DNA of 64,000 bases from an uncultured Roseburia sp. (lineage in GTDB: Bacteria; Bacillota_A; Clostridia; Lachnospirales; Lachnospiraceae). The stretch lies in NCBI GenBank assembly GCA_900557275.1, contig USRX01000003.1, positions 104,529 through 168,528 of the forward strand, given 5' to 3'. Made by a program: the position numbers and the translations under genes. Under the pieces are notes generated by a model. It was not told the origin of the DNA and did no database searches. It worked only from the letters and a program-made list of their open reading frames with translations. Shown piece after piece: positions 1 to 8,562 of this stretch; within the stretch, counting starts at the first letter, position 1, and the number at the start of each line of letters is the position of its first letter.

Positions 1-115
1 TAATCATTCTTCCTATTAATACTACAACAAAAGCAAGGATGCAGAAAAAAAGAAGAAACATCTTTTTTCTCATCCCGTTTGATAGCTTTATTGTTTTTTT
101 ACGTTTTTTCTTCAT
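1..115 (-). CDS. N-terminus of FtsI-type penicillin-binding protein (cut by window edge)
   Basis: An ATG on the minus strand at 113-115 opens a frame that runs off the window after 38 codons. It reads as a short basic stretch (KKKRKK) followed by a hydrophobic segment (MFLLFFCILAFVVVLIGR). That is the usual start of a bitopic peptidoglycan transpeptidase. It lies directly downstream of the ftsL-like gene, where ftsI/spoVD sits in the division/cell-wall cluster. No catalytic domain is visible, so the identity rests on gene order and the membrane anchor. Whether it is FtsI or SpoVD cannot be told. Confidence 0.6.
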   Translation of the reverse strand, partial: MKKKRKKTIKLSNGMRKKMFLLFFCILAFVVVLIGRMI

Positions 116-134
116 ATTTTACCTGTCCAAAATA

Positions 135-680
135 CTAATTTTCAGGTACGCTTCCATACTGATTCATATAATCAGAAGACTGTACAGAATATGTAACGAC
201 CTGATCTGCGGCCGGATATTTCATTCCAAGATCATTGATCGCTTTTTGTTTAATCTGCTCCAGATCCACTGATGTTTCGATATTTTTCTCCAGAGCATCA
301 TTTCTTGCCTTCAGGTCAGACACCTGTGTCTGAAGCTCTGCTACAGACTTCATATTCGTGTTGATACTGGTCTGCAATGAAATAAAAATACCGCATGCTA
401 CAGCACAGACAATCGCAGCTGCTGACAGAAACATCACATAGCCCAAATTCATGCTCTTTACTTTCTGGCAATTTCTTCTGGATGCGATCTGACGCTGTCT
501 TTTTGCATGCTCTTCCTCCGGAGTAAGCACCCTCTCCGGTTTTTTCGGCTGATAAGCTGGCTCTGCATTCAGATATCTGACAGTATTTCCACGCACATAT
601 CTTTCATTTCTTCCATCCTGTCTGTGGGTATCTGTCTTTTTTCCTGTTCTGTTTGTAGATCCTGAATATCTCTGATTCAT
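135..680 (-). CDS. ftsL: FtsL/DivIC-like cell division protein
   Basis: Bitopic membrane protein of 181 residues: a long basic cytoplasmic N-terminus (1-78), one membrane segment (about 79-102), a coiled coil (about 108-140) and a short extracytoplasmic tail with the motif LGMKYPAADQVVTY, typical of the FtsL/DivIC (septum formation initiator) family. FtsL bridges FtsQ/DivIB and FtsI/FtsW in the divisome. The gene sits between rsmH and a PBP start, the standard ftsL position. Sequence conservation in this family is low, so placement and topology carry most of the weight. The ribosome site is weak. Confidence 0.8.
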   Translation of the reverse strand: MNQRYSGSTNRTGKKTDTHRQDGRNERYVRGNTVRYLNAEPAYQPKKPERVLTPEEEHAKRQRQIASRRNCQKVKSMNLGYVMFLSAAAIVCAVACGIFISLQTSINTNMKSVAELQTQVSDLKARNDALEKNIETSVDLEQIKQKAINDLGMKYPAADQVVTYSVQSSDYMNQYGSVPEN

Positions 681-822
681 AATTCCAACTGTATCCTTTC
701 CTGATGATTTATTTATAGTTCAGAACTCATCAGTGGGTTCTGGCAGAAGGATCATTCCTCCTGTTTTCTATATACTACAGACCATCCTTCAACTGTCTGT
801 TCTGTGTATTCTCTCACTTAAA

Positions 823-1764
823 TTATTCTGCACGCTGAAACACTCGTAATTTTGCGCTCTTTGAACGGCTGTTTACTTCCAGTTCTTCTTCTGATGGAAG
901 TATAGGTTTTCTTGTAATAACCTTTCCTTTTGAAACATTTCCGCAGACACATACCGGGAAATTGCTTGGGCAGGTGCACGGATTTTCATTTTTCTTAAAG
1001 TTATTTTTAACAATCCGGTCTTCCAGTGACTGGAAAGTAATAATGCAAAGCCTTCCTCCCGGATTTAATAACTCAATCATTTCATCCAGAGAATCCTGCA
1101 ACACATCCAGTTCATGGTTCAGTTCAATTCGCAGTGCCTGATAAGTTCTTTTTGCCGGATGTCCACCGGTAGCCCTTACTTTTGCCGGAATCGCTGCACG
1201 GATGATCTCATTTAACTCTCCGGTCGTCTCAATCGGTTTCTTTTCTCTTGCCTGCACAATATGCTTTGCAATATTTTTCGCGAAACGATCCTCTCCATAA
1301 TCCCGGATCATACGAAACAGTTCCTGTTCACTGTAATTCTGCAAAATATCTTTTGCTGTCATATCCTGACGCTGATCCATACGCATATCCAGACAGGCAT
1401 TTTCATCCCGATAGGTAAATCCTCTCTCCGGTGTATCCAACTGATAAGAAGAGACACCCAGATCTAACATGATGCCATCTACTTTATCAATGCCAACCGA
1501 AGCAAGCTGGTTTTTGATATCTCTGTAGTTACTGCGTAGGATCGTTACCCTGTCTTTGTAAAGTTCCAGACGTTTTGTTGCTGCCGCAATGGCATCTGCA
1601 TCCTGATCGATTCCGATCAGACGTCCGCCCCCGGTCAGTCGGCTGCAAATCTCAAAACTGTGACCGCCGCCACCTAGCGTACCATCTACATAAATGCCGT
1701 CTGTTTTTGTTATGAGATTGTCTACCGTCTCCTGAAGCAAAACGGACACATGTTTAAACTCCAT
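823..1764 (-). CDS. rsmH: 16S rRNA (cytosine1402-N4)-methyltransferase RsmH
   Basis: 313 residues, normal length. It methylates N4 of C1402 in the ribosomal P site using S-adenosylmethionine. The SAM-binding GGGGHS motif is at residues 31-36, followed by [15 protein letters not shown] and the family motif [15 protein letters not shown]. The C-terminal part holds a Cys cluster ([13 protein letters not shown]). The start ATG has AAAGG about 11 bases upstream. It lies 70 bp after mraZ in the same direction and is presumably co-transcribed with mraZ and the division genes. Confidence 0.97.
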   Translation of the reverse strand: MEFKHVSVLLQETVDNLITKTDGIYVDGTLGGGGHSFEICSRLTGGGRLIGIDQDADAIAAATKRLELYKDRVTILRSNYRDIKNQLASVGIDKVDGIMLDLGVSSYQLDTPERGFTYRDENACLDMRMDQRQDMTAKDILQNYSEQELFRMIRDYGEDRFAKNIAKHIVQAREKKPIETTGELNEIIRAAIPAKVRATGGHPAKRTYQALRIELNHELDVLQDSLDEMIELLNPGGRLCIITFQSLEDRIVKNNFKKNENPCTCPSNFPVCVCGNVSKGKVITRKPILPSEEELEVNSRSKSAKLRVFQRAE

Positions 1765-1834
1765 GTTTTTTGCTGCCTTTCTATATAGTATCGTTCATCA
1801 TGAACATTTCTTTTGCCAGATCTTTTTATATGTA

Positions 1835-2266
1835 TCAGATCTCGATGCCAAAATCGCCCATGTGTTCTGCGATATCTTCCATATCGTTGTCATTCTGGCT
1901 CTCATCCCAGCGTTCTTTATCCCAGATTTCTACTTTATTATACACACCTGCAAGTACGACATCTTTTTTCAGGCCCGCATATTCTCGGAGTACGGCCGGA
2001 ATCAGGATTCTTCCCTGCTTGTCCAACTCACAGGTTGCAGCTCCTGCAAAGAAAAACCTTGAAAACTTACGTACATCTTTGGCAGTCAGCGGTGTATTAC
2101 GAAATTTCTCCTCGATATTCTTCCATTCACTGTTGGAATAAACAAATAAACAACCATCCAGCCCTTTTGTGACGACAAATTCCTCTCCTAACTCCTCCCG
2201 GAACTTTGCCGGAACGATCAGACGACCTTTTGTGTCAACGGTATGATTGTATTCGCCTATGAACAT
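1835..2266 (-). CDS. mraZ: MraZ transcriptional regulator / cell division protein
   Basis: 143 residues with two AbrB/SpoVT-like halves. The N-terminus is [19 protein letters not shown] and the repeat half contains [19 protein letters not shown]. MraZ is a ring-forming DNA-binding protein that controls its own division/cell-wall operon by binding short repeats near the promoter. The start is fixed by a strong GGAGGTGA ribosome site a few bases upstream. A promoter and a matching array of 10-bp-spaced repeats lie directly upstream (2306-2399). Confidence 0.97.
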   Translation of the reverse strand: MFIGEYNHTVDTKGRLIVPAKFREELGEEFVVTKGLDGCLFVYSNSEWKNIEEKFRNTPLTAKDVRKFSRFFFAGAATCELDKQGRILIPAVLREYAGLKKDVVLAGVYNKVEIWDKERWDESQNDNDMEDIAEHMGDFGIEI

Positions 2267-2305
2267 CGAGATTCACCTCCTTTTCCTTTCGGCAAGGAAG
2301 TTTGT

Positions 2306-2363
2306 CCCCACTTCTGGGAAAAATTTCCCACTTTATTACACTTCCCACCACTTTCTACCACTT
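2306..2363 (-). promoter_or_regulatory. MraZ operator: AGTGG repeats on a 10-bp grid
   Basis: On the minus strand the repeat starts (first A) fall exactly 10 bp apart: AGTGGT at 2363, AGTGGT at 2353, AGTGTA at 2343 (imperfect), AGTGGG at 2333, a gap at 2323, and AGTGGG at 2313. MraZ of other bacteria binds TGGG/GTGG-type repeats with this spacing. The array starts just downstream of the -10 box, so bound MraZ should block transcription start. Confidence 0.85.
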
Positions 2364-2370
2364 AACATCC

Positions 2371-2399
2371 ATTCTAATGCATCTTTATACAAAAATCAA
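2371..2399 (-). promoter_or_regulatory. mraZ operon sigma-A promoter
   Basis: Minus strand: TTGATT (2399-2394), a 17-bp spacer, TAGAAT (2376-2371). Expected start near 2363-2365, at the edge of the MraZ repeats. Confidence 0.8.
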
Positions 2400-2411
2400 T
2401 AGATATAAAGA

Positions 2412-2492
2412 AAGACGCCCCTGAAATTTTTTTAATTTTACTGTTCATATCTTGCGATGTGACCAGTAACTTTAAAATTTCAGAAGCGTCTT
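2412..2492 (-). terminator. Terminator of the Spo0E-like gene
   Basis: Inverted repeat with arms around GACGCCCCTGAAATTTT and AAAATTTCAGAAGCGTC, followed on the minus strand by a T-rich run (CTTTCTTT). It lies between the small gene at 2551-2748 and the mraZ promoter. The near-symmetric A/T flanks would let it work in both directions. Confidence 0.75.
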
Positions 2493-2550
2493 TTCTTCAT
2501 TATTATTTTTCTTTTGTATTTCCTGCTACTATGGATATTTCAGTTCCATA

Positions 2551-2748
2551 TCAGGTTCCTGTTGTACGAACGCAACAGTCAGAACGCGATGTGCTTTCTT
2601 CCAAAATCCGATAATATTCTTCCAACAACCGATCCAGTTTATGACTCTGGACGCAACACTGTGTAATATTATCCGCATTCAGGAGCTGCTGGTGCAGGCA
2701 TGCACGTTCCGCTTCAATCTGTGCTTTGATTTCTGACAGGCATTTCAT
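2551..2748 (-). CDS. Spo0E-like aspartyl-phosphate phosphatase family small protein
   Basis: About 65 residues. It has a helical hairpin pattern with LSEIKAQIEAERACLHQQL, then SHKLDRLLEEYYRI, which resembles the SQELD...YY signature of Spo0E-type phosphatases that dephosphorylate Spo0A~P. The ATG at 2748 is chosen over 2781 because AGAGGT lies 5 bases upstream of it. The Cys-rich tail (DCCVRTT) is not part of the family signature. Family assignment is from the motif only, and the usual Gln of SQELD is His here. Confidence 0.6.
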   Translation of the reverse strand: MKCLSEIKAQIEAERACLHQQLLNADNITQCCVQSHKLDRLLEEYYRILEESTSRSDCCVRTTGT

Positions 2749-2873
2749 CTTAGACCTCTTTTCCTTGGTTATCCCCTCCATGTTTTTATTTTACTCTTTC
2801 GTTGCGGGAAAATCAAACAGACAGGCCTATTTTTCATCGACAGCATTCGACATTTCAACACATTTTCCGGATG

Positions 2874-3185
2874 TTATCGACAGACAAAGCTGGTGCATTC
2901 CGTTTCCTGACACTTACATGCCTGACCTCCGGCGATTCCGATATGACCGGCGTGACAGCTGCAGTTTTCATTATATTTACATTTTTCTGCTTCGCAATCC
3001 ACATTTACAGTTGCGCTCGGATGACCGTTGGAATTTGATGCGCCGTCTTTCCTCTCCTGAAAACTTTCACAGCAGGTATCTCCCGGATGAGATGCATTTT
3101 TGCCACTGATGGTAATATCTCCTTTGCTGCAATAGTTATCTTTGCAGTACATACAGCTGGATACGGTACAGTCTAACTGTGTCAT
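2874..3185 (-). CDS. DUF1540 Cys-rich protein with two repeats
   Basis: 103 residues with 14 cysteines arranged as two DUF1540-like units: LDCTVSSCMYCKDNYCSKGDITI at the N-terminus and VNVDCEAEKCKYNENCSCHAGHIGI in the second half, each ending in a CxSF-like element (CCESF, CTSF). The spacing suggests metal binding. Function is unknown; related proteins are common in spore-forming Firmicutes. The start is supported by GGAGG ahead of the ATG. It stands alone, with its own downstream gap. Confidence 0.75.
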   Translation of the reverse strand: MTQLDCTVSSCMYCKDNYCSKGDITISGKNASHPGDTCCESFQERKDGASNSNGHPSATVNVDCEAEKCKYNENCSCHAGHIGIAGGQACKCQETECTSFVCR

Positions 3186-3548
3186 AATAAAATCCTCCTT
3201 TTCTGTTCTGTATACTCAAACCCTTTGTAAAAATTCTGAGCATACATTTTTAACACGATTAGTATGTGATTTCGGAGAAATTTTATACACTTGAAAATAT
3301 AATTTTTTAAGTTGTGCAAAAATCATACGGTCGTTCATCCGACTAACTTTCCATCGGCATAAATAATCATGCAAATATATTTTAGATTCTGTTAACCATT
3401 ACTAAAAATACACAATTCTTTATTACCCAAAGCAAAAAATACCATATTACCACAGCCCTATTCCCCGGTCATTACCTTCCGTAAGGGATTTTCTCAGCTA
3501 TGATAATATGGTATTTATTCTTCGTTAAATTTTACGTTTTATTACGTT
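3186..3548. other. Intergenic region between the DUF1540 gene and thrS
   Basis: AT-rich, no credible gene. It holds the thrS terminator at 3437-3516 and must hold the promoter of the DUF1540 gene, but no convincing -35/-10 pair is visible. Confidence 0.6.
3437..3516 (-). terminator. thrS terminator
   Basis: Perfect 13-bp arms AAATACCATATTA (3437-3449) and TAATATGGTATTT (3504-3516), followed on the minus strand by TTTTTTGC. The 54-base loop is long for a simple terminator. Confidence 0.65.
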
Positions 3549-5516
3549 TTATTTTTTCTCCGGTTCTTCTACTTCAATCTTGCGGATTTCTTTGGTACGA
3601 ATCTCTTTGCAGATTGCATCGATGAACTCTTCCAGAGGTTGCTGTCCTTCATCGCCAGCATAACGGCTTCTTACAGATACAGTTCCCTCTTCTTCTTCTT
3701 TCTGTCCTACGACAAGCATGTACGGAACCTTGTCCAGTCTTGCTTCACGAATCTTATAACCGATCTTTTCGGAACGGTTATCACAGGTTACGTCAATATC
3801 ATTGCGAGCCAGCTCTTTGCGAATCTTCTCTGCGTAGTCTGCATATTTTTCGGAAATCGGAAGTACACGTACCTGTTCCGGGCAAAGCCATGTCGGGAAC
3901 AGTCCAGCATATTTTTCAATCAGCCATGCAAGCGTACGTTCATAGCATCCAAGGGATGTTCTGTGAATGATATATGGACGAATCTTTTCGCCATTCTGAT
4001 CAATATAGTACATATCGAACTGTGCTGCCAGAAGCGCATCCCACTGGATTGTAATCATGGTGTCTTCTTTTCCATATACATTTTTGGCATTGATATCAAC
4101 TTTCGGACCATAGAAAGCTGCTTCGCCAACATCCTCTACAAACGGAATGTCCAGTTCAGTCAGTACACGACGGATATGATCCTGTGTCTCTTCCCATGTT
4201 TCTTCATCCCCAATATATTTCTCACGGTTGTCCGGATCCCATTTGGACAAATGATAGGTTACATCTTCCTGCAGACCAAGTGTAGTCAGTACATATTTTG
4301 CCAGAGCAAGACACCCTTTGAACTCTTCTACCATCTGATCCGGTCTTACGATCAGATGCCCTTCGGAGATTGTAAACTGACGTACACGGGTCAGACCGTG
4401 CATCTCGCCGGAGTCTTCATTCCTGAACAATGTAGAAGTCTCGCCGTAACGCAGCGGAAGATCTCTGTAGGAACGCTGTTTGCTCTTGTATACATAATAC
4501 TGGAATGGGCAGGTCATCGGGCGAAGGGCAAATACTTCTTTATCTGTCTCTTCATCGCCAAGAACGAACATGCCGTCTTTGTAATGATCCCAGTGTCCGG
4601 AAATCTTGTACAGATCACTTTTTGCCATCAGCGGAGTCTTTGTACGGACATAGCCCCACTCTTTATCTTCCAGATCCTCGATCCAACGCTGAAGCTTCAT
4701 TACCATCTTGGTTCCCTTCGGCTGAAGAAGCGGAAGTCCCTGTCCGATAACATCTACCGTTGTGAACAGTTCCATCTCACGGCCAAGCTTGTTATGGTCT
4801 CTTCTCTTGATGTCTTCCAGATGCTCAAGATATGCTTTCAACTCATCTTTTTTGCCAAATGCAGTTGCGTAGATACGCTGTAACTGCTGTCTGTGCTCAT
4901 CGCCTCTCCAGTATGCCATGGAGGAAGAAATCAGTTTGTAAGCCTTGATGCCTTTTGTATTCATCAGGTGCGGACCTGCACACAGATCTGTAAAATCGCC
5001 CTGTTCAAAGAAAGAGATCTCTGCATCTTCCGGAAGATCCTGGATCAGCTCTACTTTGAACGGCTCGTCTTTTTCTTCCATGAATTTGATTGCTTCTGCT
5101 CTCGGAAGGGTAAATCTGTTTAGTGCATGTCCTTCTTTGATGATCTTCTTCATCTCTTTTTCGATGTTATCAAGATCTTCTCTTGAGAAAGGATCTGCTT
5201 CAAAATCATAATAAAAACCATTATCGATTGCCGGTCCGATGGCAAGTTTTGCATTCGGGAACAGACGTTTTACAGCTTCTGCCATGACATGGGATGCAGT
5301 ATGTCTCAGAACGCGAAGACCTTCTTCGTCATTAGCAGTGAGGATGTTTAAGGTGCAGTCTTTGTCCAGCGTAGTTCGCAGATCTACGACTTCGCCATCC
5401 ACCTCTCCGGCACATGCCATACGGGCAAGTCCCTCACTGATGTCAGCGGCAACTTCAATGACTGATTTTGCGCTGTCATATTCTTTCCATGATCCGTCTT
5501 TTAATGTAATCTTCAT
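3549..5516 (-). CDS. thrS: Threonyl-tRNA synthetase
   Basis: 655 residues, full length. Order: TGS domain (about 1-60); editing domain with HTASH (His72/His76) and CAGPHL; class II catalytic core with the zinc-site Cys in RPMTCPF, motif 2 around GETSTLFRNEDSGEMHGL, and motif 3 in RTSLGCYERTLAWLIEKYAG; C-terminal anticodon-binding domain (LCPEQVRVLPISEKY onward). GGAGATG precedes the start. It lies 26 bp after the SEC-C gene and appears to share its promoter. No T-box leader is visible between them. Confidence 0.98.
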   Translation of the reverse strand: MKITLKDGSWKEYDSAKSVIEVAADISEGLARMACAGEVDGEVVDLRTTLDKDCTLNILTANDEEGLRVLRHTASHVMAEAVKRLFPNAKLAIGPAIDNGFYYDFEADPFSREDLDNIEKEMKKIIKEGHALNRFTLPRAEAIKFMEEKDEPFKVELIQDLPEDAEISFFEQGDFTDLCAGPHLMNTKGIKAYKLISSSMAYWRGDEHRQQLQRIYATAFGKKDELKAYLEHLEDIKRRDHNKLGREMELFTTVDVIGQGLPLLQPKGTKMVMKLQRWIEDLEDKEWGYVRTKTPLMAKSDLYKISGHWDHYKDGMFVLGDEETDKEVFALRPMTCPFQYYVYKSKQRSYRDLPLRYGETSTLFRNEDSGEMHGLTRVRQFTISEGHLIVRPDQMVEEFKGCLALAKYVLTTLGLQEDVTYHLSKWDPDNREKYIGDEETWEETQDHIRRVLTELDIPFVEDVGEAAFYGPKVDINAKNVYGKEDTMITIQWDALLAAQFDMYYIDQNGEKIRPYIIHRTSLGCYERTLAWLIEKYAGLFPTWLCPEQVRVLPISEKYADYAEKIRKELARNDIDVTCDNRSEKIGYKIREARLDKVPYMLVVGQKEEEEGTVSVRSRYAGDEGQQPLEEFIDAICKEIRTKEIRKIEVEEPEKK

Positions 5517-5542
5517 GTTGCTAAAACATCTCCTTTTTATTC

Positions 5543-6043
5543 TTATCTGCCACAGCAGTGTTTGTATTTTTTACCGCTTCCGCAAGGACACGGATCATTA
5601 CGTCCGACTTTTTTGCCTTTACGAATCGTTCCGGAATTTTTCTGCTCTTTATACAGTGCTTTCAGTTTGTCCTCAGAGAAAATTTCTTTCCACTGTGGAA
5701 GCTCATACAGCCAGTCAGCTTTTGCATCTACCATATTTTTGTAAAGTTTTTCTTTATCAAATGCAAGGCTTACATGAGTATCTTCTTCCATTGTATCGAT
5801 CGGGTTCGGAGTAATCAGACTGTCATTGATACCATCCAAAAATCCTGTCATTGCCATAATATCCAGATTGTATTTGTCTGCCAGCTCTTTTACAGTTCCT
5901 TCTACTACTTCATCAGGGTTGGTAAGCAGCTGCTCATATACACCTTTCTCCAGATTGAAATAAGTTGCCCAGAAGTTCTGGAGCTGTCCGCGGTCTGCGT
6001 TTTCATTATAGGCAATTGCATGCCACTGTTCTAATAATGCCAT
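5543..6043 (-). CDS. SEC-C motif protein upstream of thrS
   Basis: 166 residues. The C-terminus carries a complete SEC-C zinc-binding motif ([20 protein letters not shown], residues about 147-166), as in the tail of SecA. The preceding region is an acidic helical domain of unknown function. The protein has no SecA motor, so it is probably a small adaptor; its partner is unknown. GGTGG lies upstream of the ATG. It is the first gene of the thrS transcript. Confidence 0.85.
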   Translation of the reverse strand: MALLEQWHAIAYNENADRGQLQNFWATYFNLEKGVYEQLLTNPDEVVEGTVKELADKYNLDIMAMTGFLDGINDSLITPNPIDTMEEDTHVSLAFDKEKLYKNMVDAKADWLYELPQWKEIFSEDKLKALYKEQKNSGTIRKGKKVGRNDPCPCGSGKKYKHCCGR

Positions 6044-6116
6044 TATCTATACCACCTTTGTTTTTATTTTCTTCTTAAATGCTCTGATACTTAGACCAAT
6101 TTTAAGCATATTTAGA

Positions 6117-6145
6117 AGTATAACGCACTTTATAGGATTTTTCAA
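6117..6145 (-). promoter_or_regulatory. Promoter of the SEC-C-thrS operon
   Basis: Minus strand TTGAAA (6145-6140), 17-bp spacer, TATACT (6122-6117). The leader to the ATG is only about 65 bases, too short for a T-box. Confidence 0.75.
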
Positions 6146-6300
6146 CGGCGAGTTAACGAAAACTTATCCTGAAAAACCGTTTTCAGAATACATCTGTTTC
6201 CAATTACTGTTTTTCCATAAGCAATAGCCATCGTTATTGTTTTCTTATATCCATTTCTGTTTTTTTGTTCCTGACCTTATAATTGTCGTATATTTTTTCC

Positions 6301-6467
6301 AGAACCGGCTATACTAACATCAGGATTCAGACGGACCAAACCCCACCCGGCTGAATCCCTGCCGAAAAACCGGCACCAAAAACAAGTTTTTTTAACTTTA
6401 TCCTCCCCTCAAACCCTGTCAGGAACGAATGCAATACATTCCGGCAGGGTTTTCTCCGTCTTTTTTA
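6301..6467 (+). ncRNA. Candidate small RNA with C-rich loops
   Basis: Three hairpins in a row: GGATTCAG/CTGAATCC (about 6323-6358), TGCCG/CGGCA around AAAAAC (about 6360-6375), and AAACCCTG/CAGGGTTT (6411-6452) followed by TCTCCGTCTTTTTT, a good intrinsic terminator. A possible promoter upstream is TTGTTC (6265-6270), 18 bp, TATATT (6289-6294). Unpaired C-rich stretches ACCCCACCC and TCCTCCCCTC could pair with Shine-Dalgarno sequences. No known RNA family was recognised. Confidence 0.5.
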
Positions 6468-6479
6468 TTTTGCTTTTTC

Positions 6480-6508
6480 TTGACAGATTTTCATTTCTGA
6501 TTCAGAAT
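6480..6508 (+). promoter_or_regulatory. Promoter of the small membrane protein gene
   Basis: TTGACA (6480-6485), 17 bp, CAGAAT (6503-6508). The -10 box overlaps a palindrome TTCTGATTCAGAA (6495-6507) that could be an operator. Confidence 0.6.
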
Positions 6509-6649
6509 ATATCTGTTACAAAATACATCGTATCACAAATATCAAAAAGGAGTTATACACAGAAATTTCATAGTCATGAGGATGTTCTTTTTCTCTGTTT
6601 CATAAAGAAATGTCTCATCTTATGAAATCTACTGTATTTATCAGAAATC

Positions 6650-6937
6650 ATGAAAAAAGTAAAACAGATTCTGGCAATCATCGGCGTTATCTTTCTGTTG
6701 GCAATGTACGTCTTTACCCTGATCGTCGCCTTGGTGGGCGGTCACTCTGAACAGACGCAACGGCTGCTGGTGGCATCTGTCGTATGTACGTTTATCGTTC
6801 CCGTATTACTGTGGGCATATTCCATGGTATACCGCTGGGTAAAACGTTCCAACGAACATCATAAAAATGTCTTTATCGATCAGGTAGCAAAAGGAAATAC
6901 CGCAGATGATCCTGAGCATAGTACAGAAAAAGAATAA
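6650..6937 (+). CDS. Small two-helix membrane protein of unknown function
   Basis: 95 residues with two hydrophobic segments (about 7-29 and 40-61), a short loop with a His/Glu-rich stretch between them, and a charged cytoplasmic tail rich in acidic residues at the end. No family was recognised. An in-frame stop shortly upstream limits the start to the ATG at 6650, but there is no clear ribosome site. It has its own promoter at 6480-6508 with a long 5' leader of about 130 bases, and a strong terminator follows. Confidence 0.6.
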   Translation: MKKVKQILAIIGVIFLLAMYVFTLIVALVGGHSEQTQRLLVASVVCTFIVPVLLWAYSMVYRWVKRSNEHHKNVFIDQVAKGNTADDPEHSTEKE

Positions 6938-6949
6938 AACAAAATAAAA

Positions 6950-7009
6950 AGACGCCCGGATGAGCGCAATGTTATCATGTCAATAACATTGCGTATCAAC
7001 CGGGCGTCT
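6950..7009. terminator. Bidirectional terminator
   Basis: Long hairpin with outer arms AGACGCCCGG/CCGGGCGTCT and inner arms CGCAATGTTAT/ATAACATTGCG. T-rich on the minus strand (TTTTTATTTT) and weaker on the plus strand. It serves the two convergent genes on either side. Confidence 0.9.
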
Positions 7010-7030
7010 ACACTTTTGCAGCATAGTCAT

Positions 7031-8089
7031 TTACACTGTCAGTTCTCTCATCACTTCTGCCACCGTTGTAATCGTATGGATCTCTCCGGTACGGCTGCCA
7101 CAAAAGATCAGTCCGTGATCCAGATCGCCTTTTACCGCATTAATCAGTGCCTGAGTGATACAATAAGGAGCCGTAGACGGATTGCATGCTTTCAGACAGT
7201 TAAAACAGTGTGTGATTTTTTCTTCTCCTTCTGAAACAGATGTCACAAAAGCATTTTTTACAGCCCTTCCAGGCATTCCAACCGGACTGTTGATAATTAC
7301 GATATCTTCCTCTTTTGCATTGATATAAGCCTGTTTGTAGGCATCACAGGCATCACATTCCTCTGTAGCCACAAAGCGGCTGGCCGTCTGAATGCCATCT
7401 GCCCCAAGCTCCAGCACATGGCGGCTGTCTTCTGCCGTAAAGATCCCGCCTGCTACAAATACCGGGATCTGTGTCTCATATTTTTCTTCAAATTTCTGTT
7501 TGCAGGCAATGATCTTCCGAATCTCTTCTGCATAATCCAGTTGTTCCATATGATCCAGAGTTTCTCTGGAAAATCCCAGATGCCCGCCGGCTTTCGGACC
7601 CTCGATGACAAGAAAATCTGCCGTCCGTCCATATTTGCGATCCCACTGCCGTAAGATCACGCGGGCTGATTTTTCACTGGAAACGATAGGGGCGATGGCT
7701 ACATCATATCCGGCTGCATATTCCGGAAGTTCTATAGGCAGTCCCGCCCCGGAGATAATGGCATCCACACCTGCTTCGCATACGGTCTTCACATACTCTT
7801 CGTAAAGTTGTGTGACGGTCATAATGTTTACTGCCACCAGACCTTTTCCTCCTGCGGTCTCCTTTGCCTTCCGGATCTGTACCGGAAGTGCCCGCAGGTT
7901 CGCACCCTCCGGATCTTTCCAAAAATCTGGTTCATCATAGCCCACCTGAGCGGTAGAGATGACGCCCATTCCTCCTTCTTTTGCCACTGCGCCAGCCAGA
8001 CGGCAACGGCTGACACCGATGCCCATTCCTCCCTGAATGATCGGGAGGTTCAATATCTTATCTTTTATTTTTACCGGTTTCATTAACAT
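7031..8089 (-). CDS. Nitronate monooxygenase / FabK-type FMN flavoprotein
   Basis: About 352 residues, a TIM-barrel of the 2-nitropropane dioxygenase/FabK family. Visible are IIQGGMGIGVS at the N-terminus, GAGLP, EGPKAGGHLG with the active-site His, and the FMN phosphate-binding region VAGGIFTAEDSRHVLELGADGIQ. A Cys-bearing C-terminal motif (CFNCLKACNPSTAPYC) is common in clostridial members. Members either reduce enoyl-ACP or oxidise nitronates, and the sequence alone does not decide. The ATG at 8089 is 9 bases after AAGGA; 8095 and 8083 are alternative starts. It is monocistronic, with promoter at 8302-8330 and terminator at 6950-7009. Confidence 0.85.
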   Translation of the reverse strand: MLMKPVKIKDKILNLPIIQGGMGIGVSRCRLAGAVAKEGGMGVISTAQVGYDEPDFWKDPEGANLRALPVQIRKAKETAGGKGLVAVNIMTVTQLYEEYVKTVCEAGVDAIISGAGLPIELPEYAAGYDVAIAPIVSSEKSARVILRQWDRKYGRTADFLVIEGPKAGGHLGFSRETLDHMEQLDYAEEIRKIIACKQKFEEKYETQIPVFVAGGIFTAEDSRHVLELGADGIQTASRFVATEECDACDAYKQAYINAKEEDIVIINSPVGMPGRAVKNAFVTSVSEGEEKITHCFNCLKACNPSTAPYCITQALINAVKGDLDHGLIFCGSRTGEIHTITTVAEVMRELTV

Positions 8090-8301
8090 ATGCATTCATC
8101 CTTTCCCGGGAACTGTATCTGCCATTCAGATACTATTTTCCCACAATCTTTTTACTTGTTGTTTTTGCTTGTCCATTCATATCACCATGCCCAAAGCATC
8201 ATTTACAGAAATGCATTCCCTTATTCTTTCTTATAAAATCTCTGTAATCCATTTCATTTTTATTTGGCAATCAAATATTTCGTCTATCAAATTATATACA
8301 T

Positions 8302-8330
8302 ATAGTATTCCGTATGTCGAAAAGTGTCAA
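8302..8330 (-). promoter_or_regulatory. Promoter of the FabK-like gene with repeated ATTTGAT elements downstream
   Basis: Minus strand TTGACA (8330-8325), 17 bp, TACTAT (8307-8302). Two direct ATTTGAT elements (8292-8286 and 8276-8270) lie just past the -10 box. They resemble half-sites of FabT-type (TTTGATTATCAAA) operators. Confidence 0.75.
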
Positions 8331-8515
8331 GCGAAATAATCCAAAAAACCACTGTATATAGTTCTCAAAACTACATACACTGACTTTCTCTTAAAAAAAA
8401 TGATATTTCCTGATATATCTGTGTTTCTTATGATATATGACATTTCCTGAAATCACTGTTTTTCGAATGCGGCTATTCACAAAATCATAAATACTATTAA
8501 AAGGTTACAATTTAA

Positions 8516-8562
8516 AAAGAAGCTCTGCCAACAATATCTCATACTGTTTGCAAAGCTTCTTT
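8516..8562 (-). terminator. purA terminator
   Basis: Arms AAAGAAGCT (8516-8524) and AGCTTCTTT (8554-8562), followed on the minus strand by TTTAAATTG. It lies about 100 bp beyond the purA stop. Confidence 0.65.

Larger units (their letters stand above)
6044..6649. other. 600-bp intergenic region with sRNA candidate and two promoters
   Basis: No coding sequence is supported. It contains the minus-strand thrS-operon promoter (6117-6145), a structured plus-strand RNA candidate (6301-6467) and a plus-strand promoter (6480-6508) for the small membrane protein gene. Confidence 0.7.

Noticed and set aside
3639..4883. 414-codon plus-strand open frame opposite thrS
   Set aside because: It lies fully antisense to a certain gene, has no ribosome site and no protein-like composition (rich in Cys, Phe, Ile).
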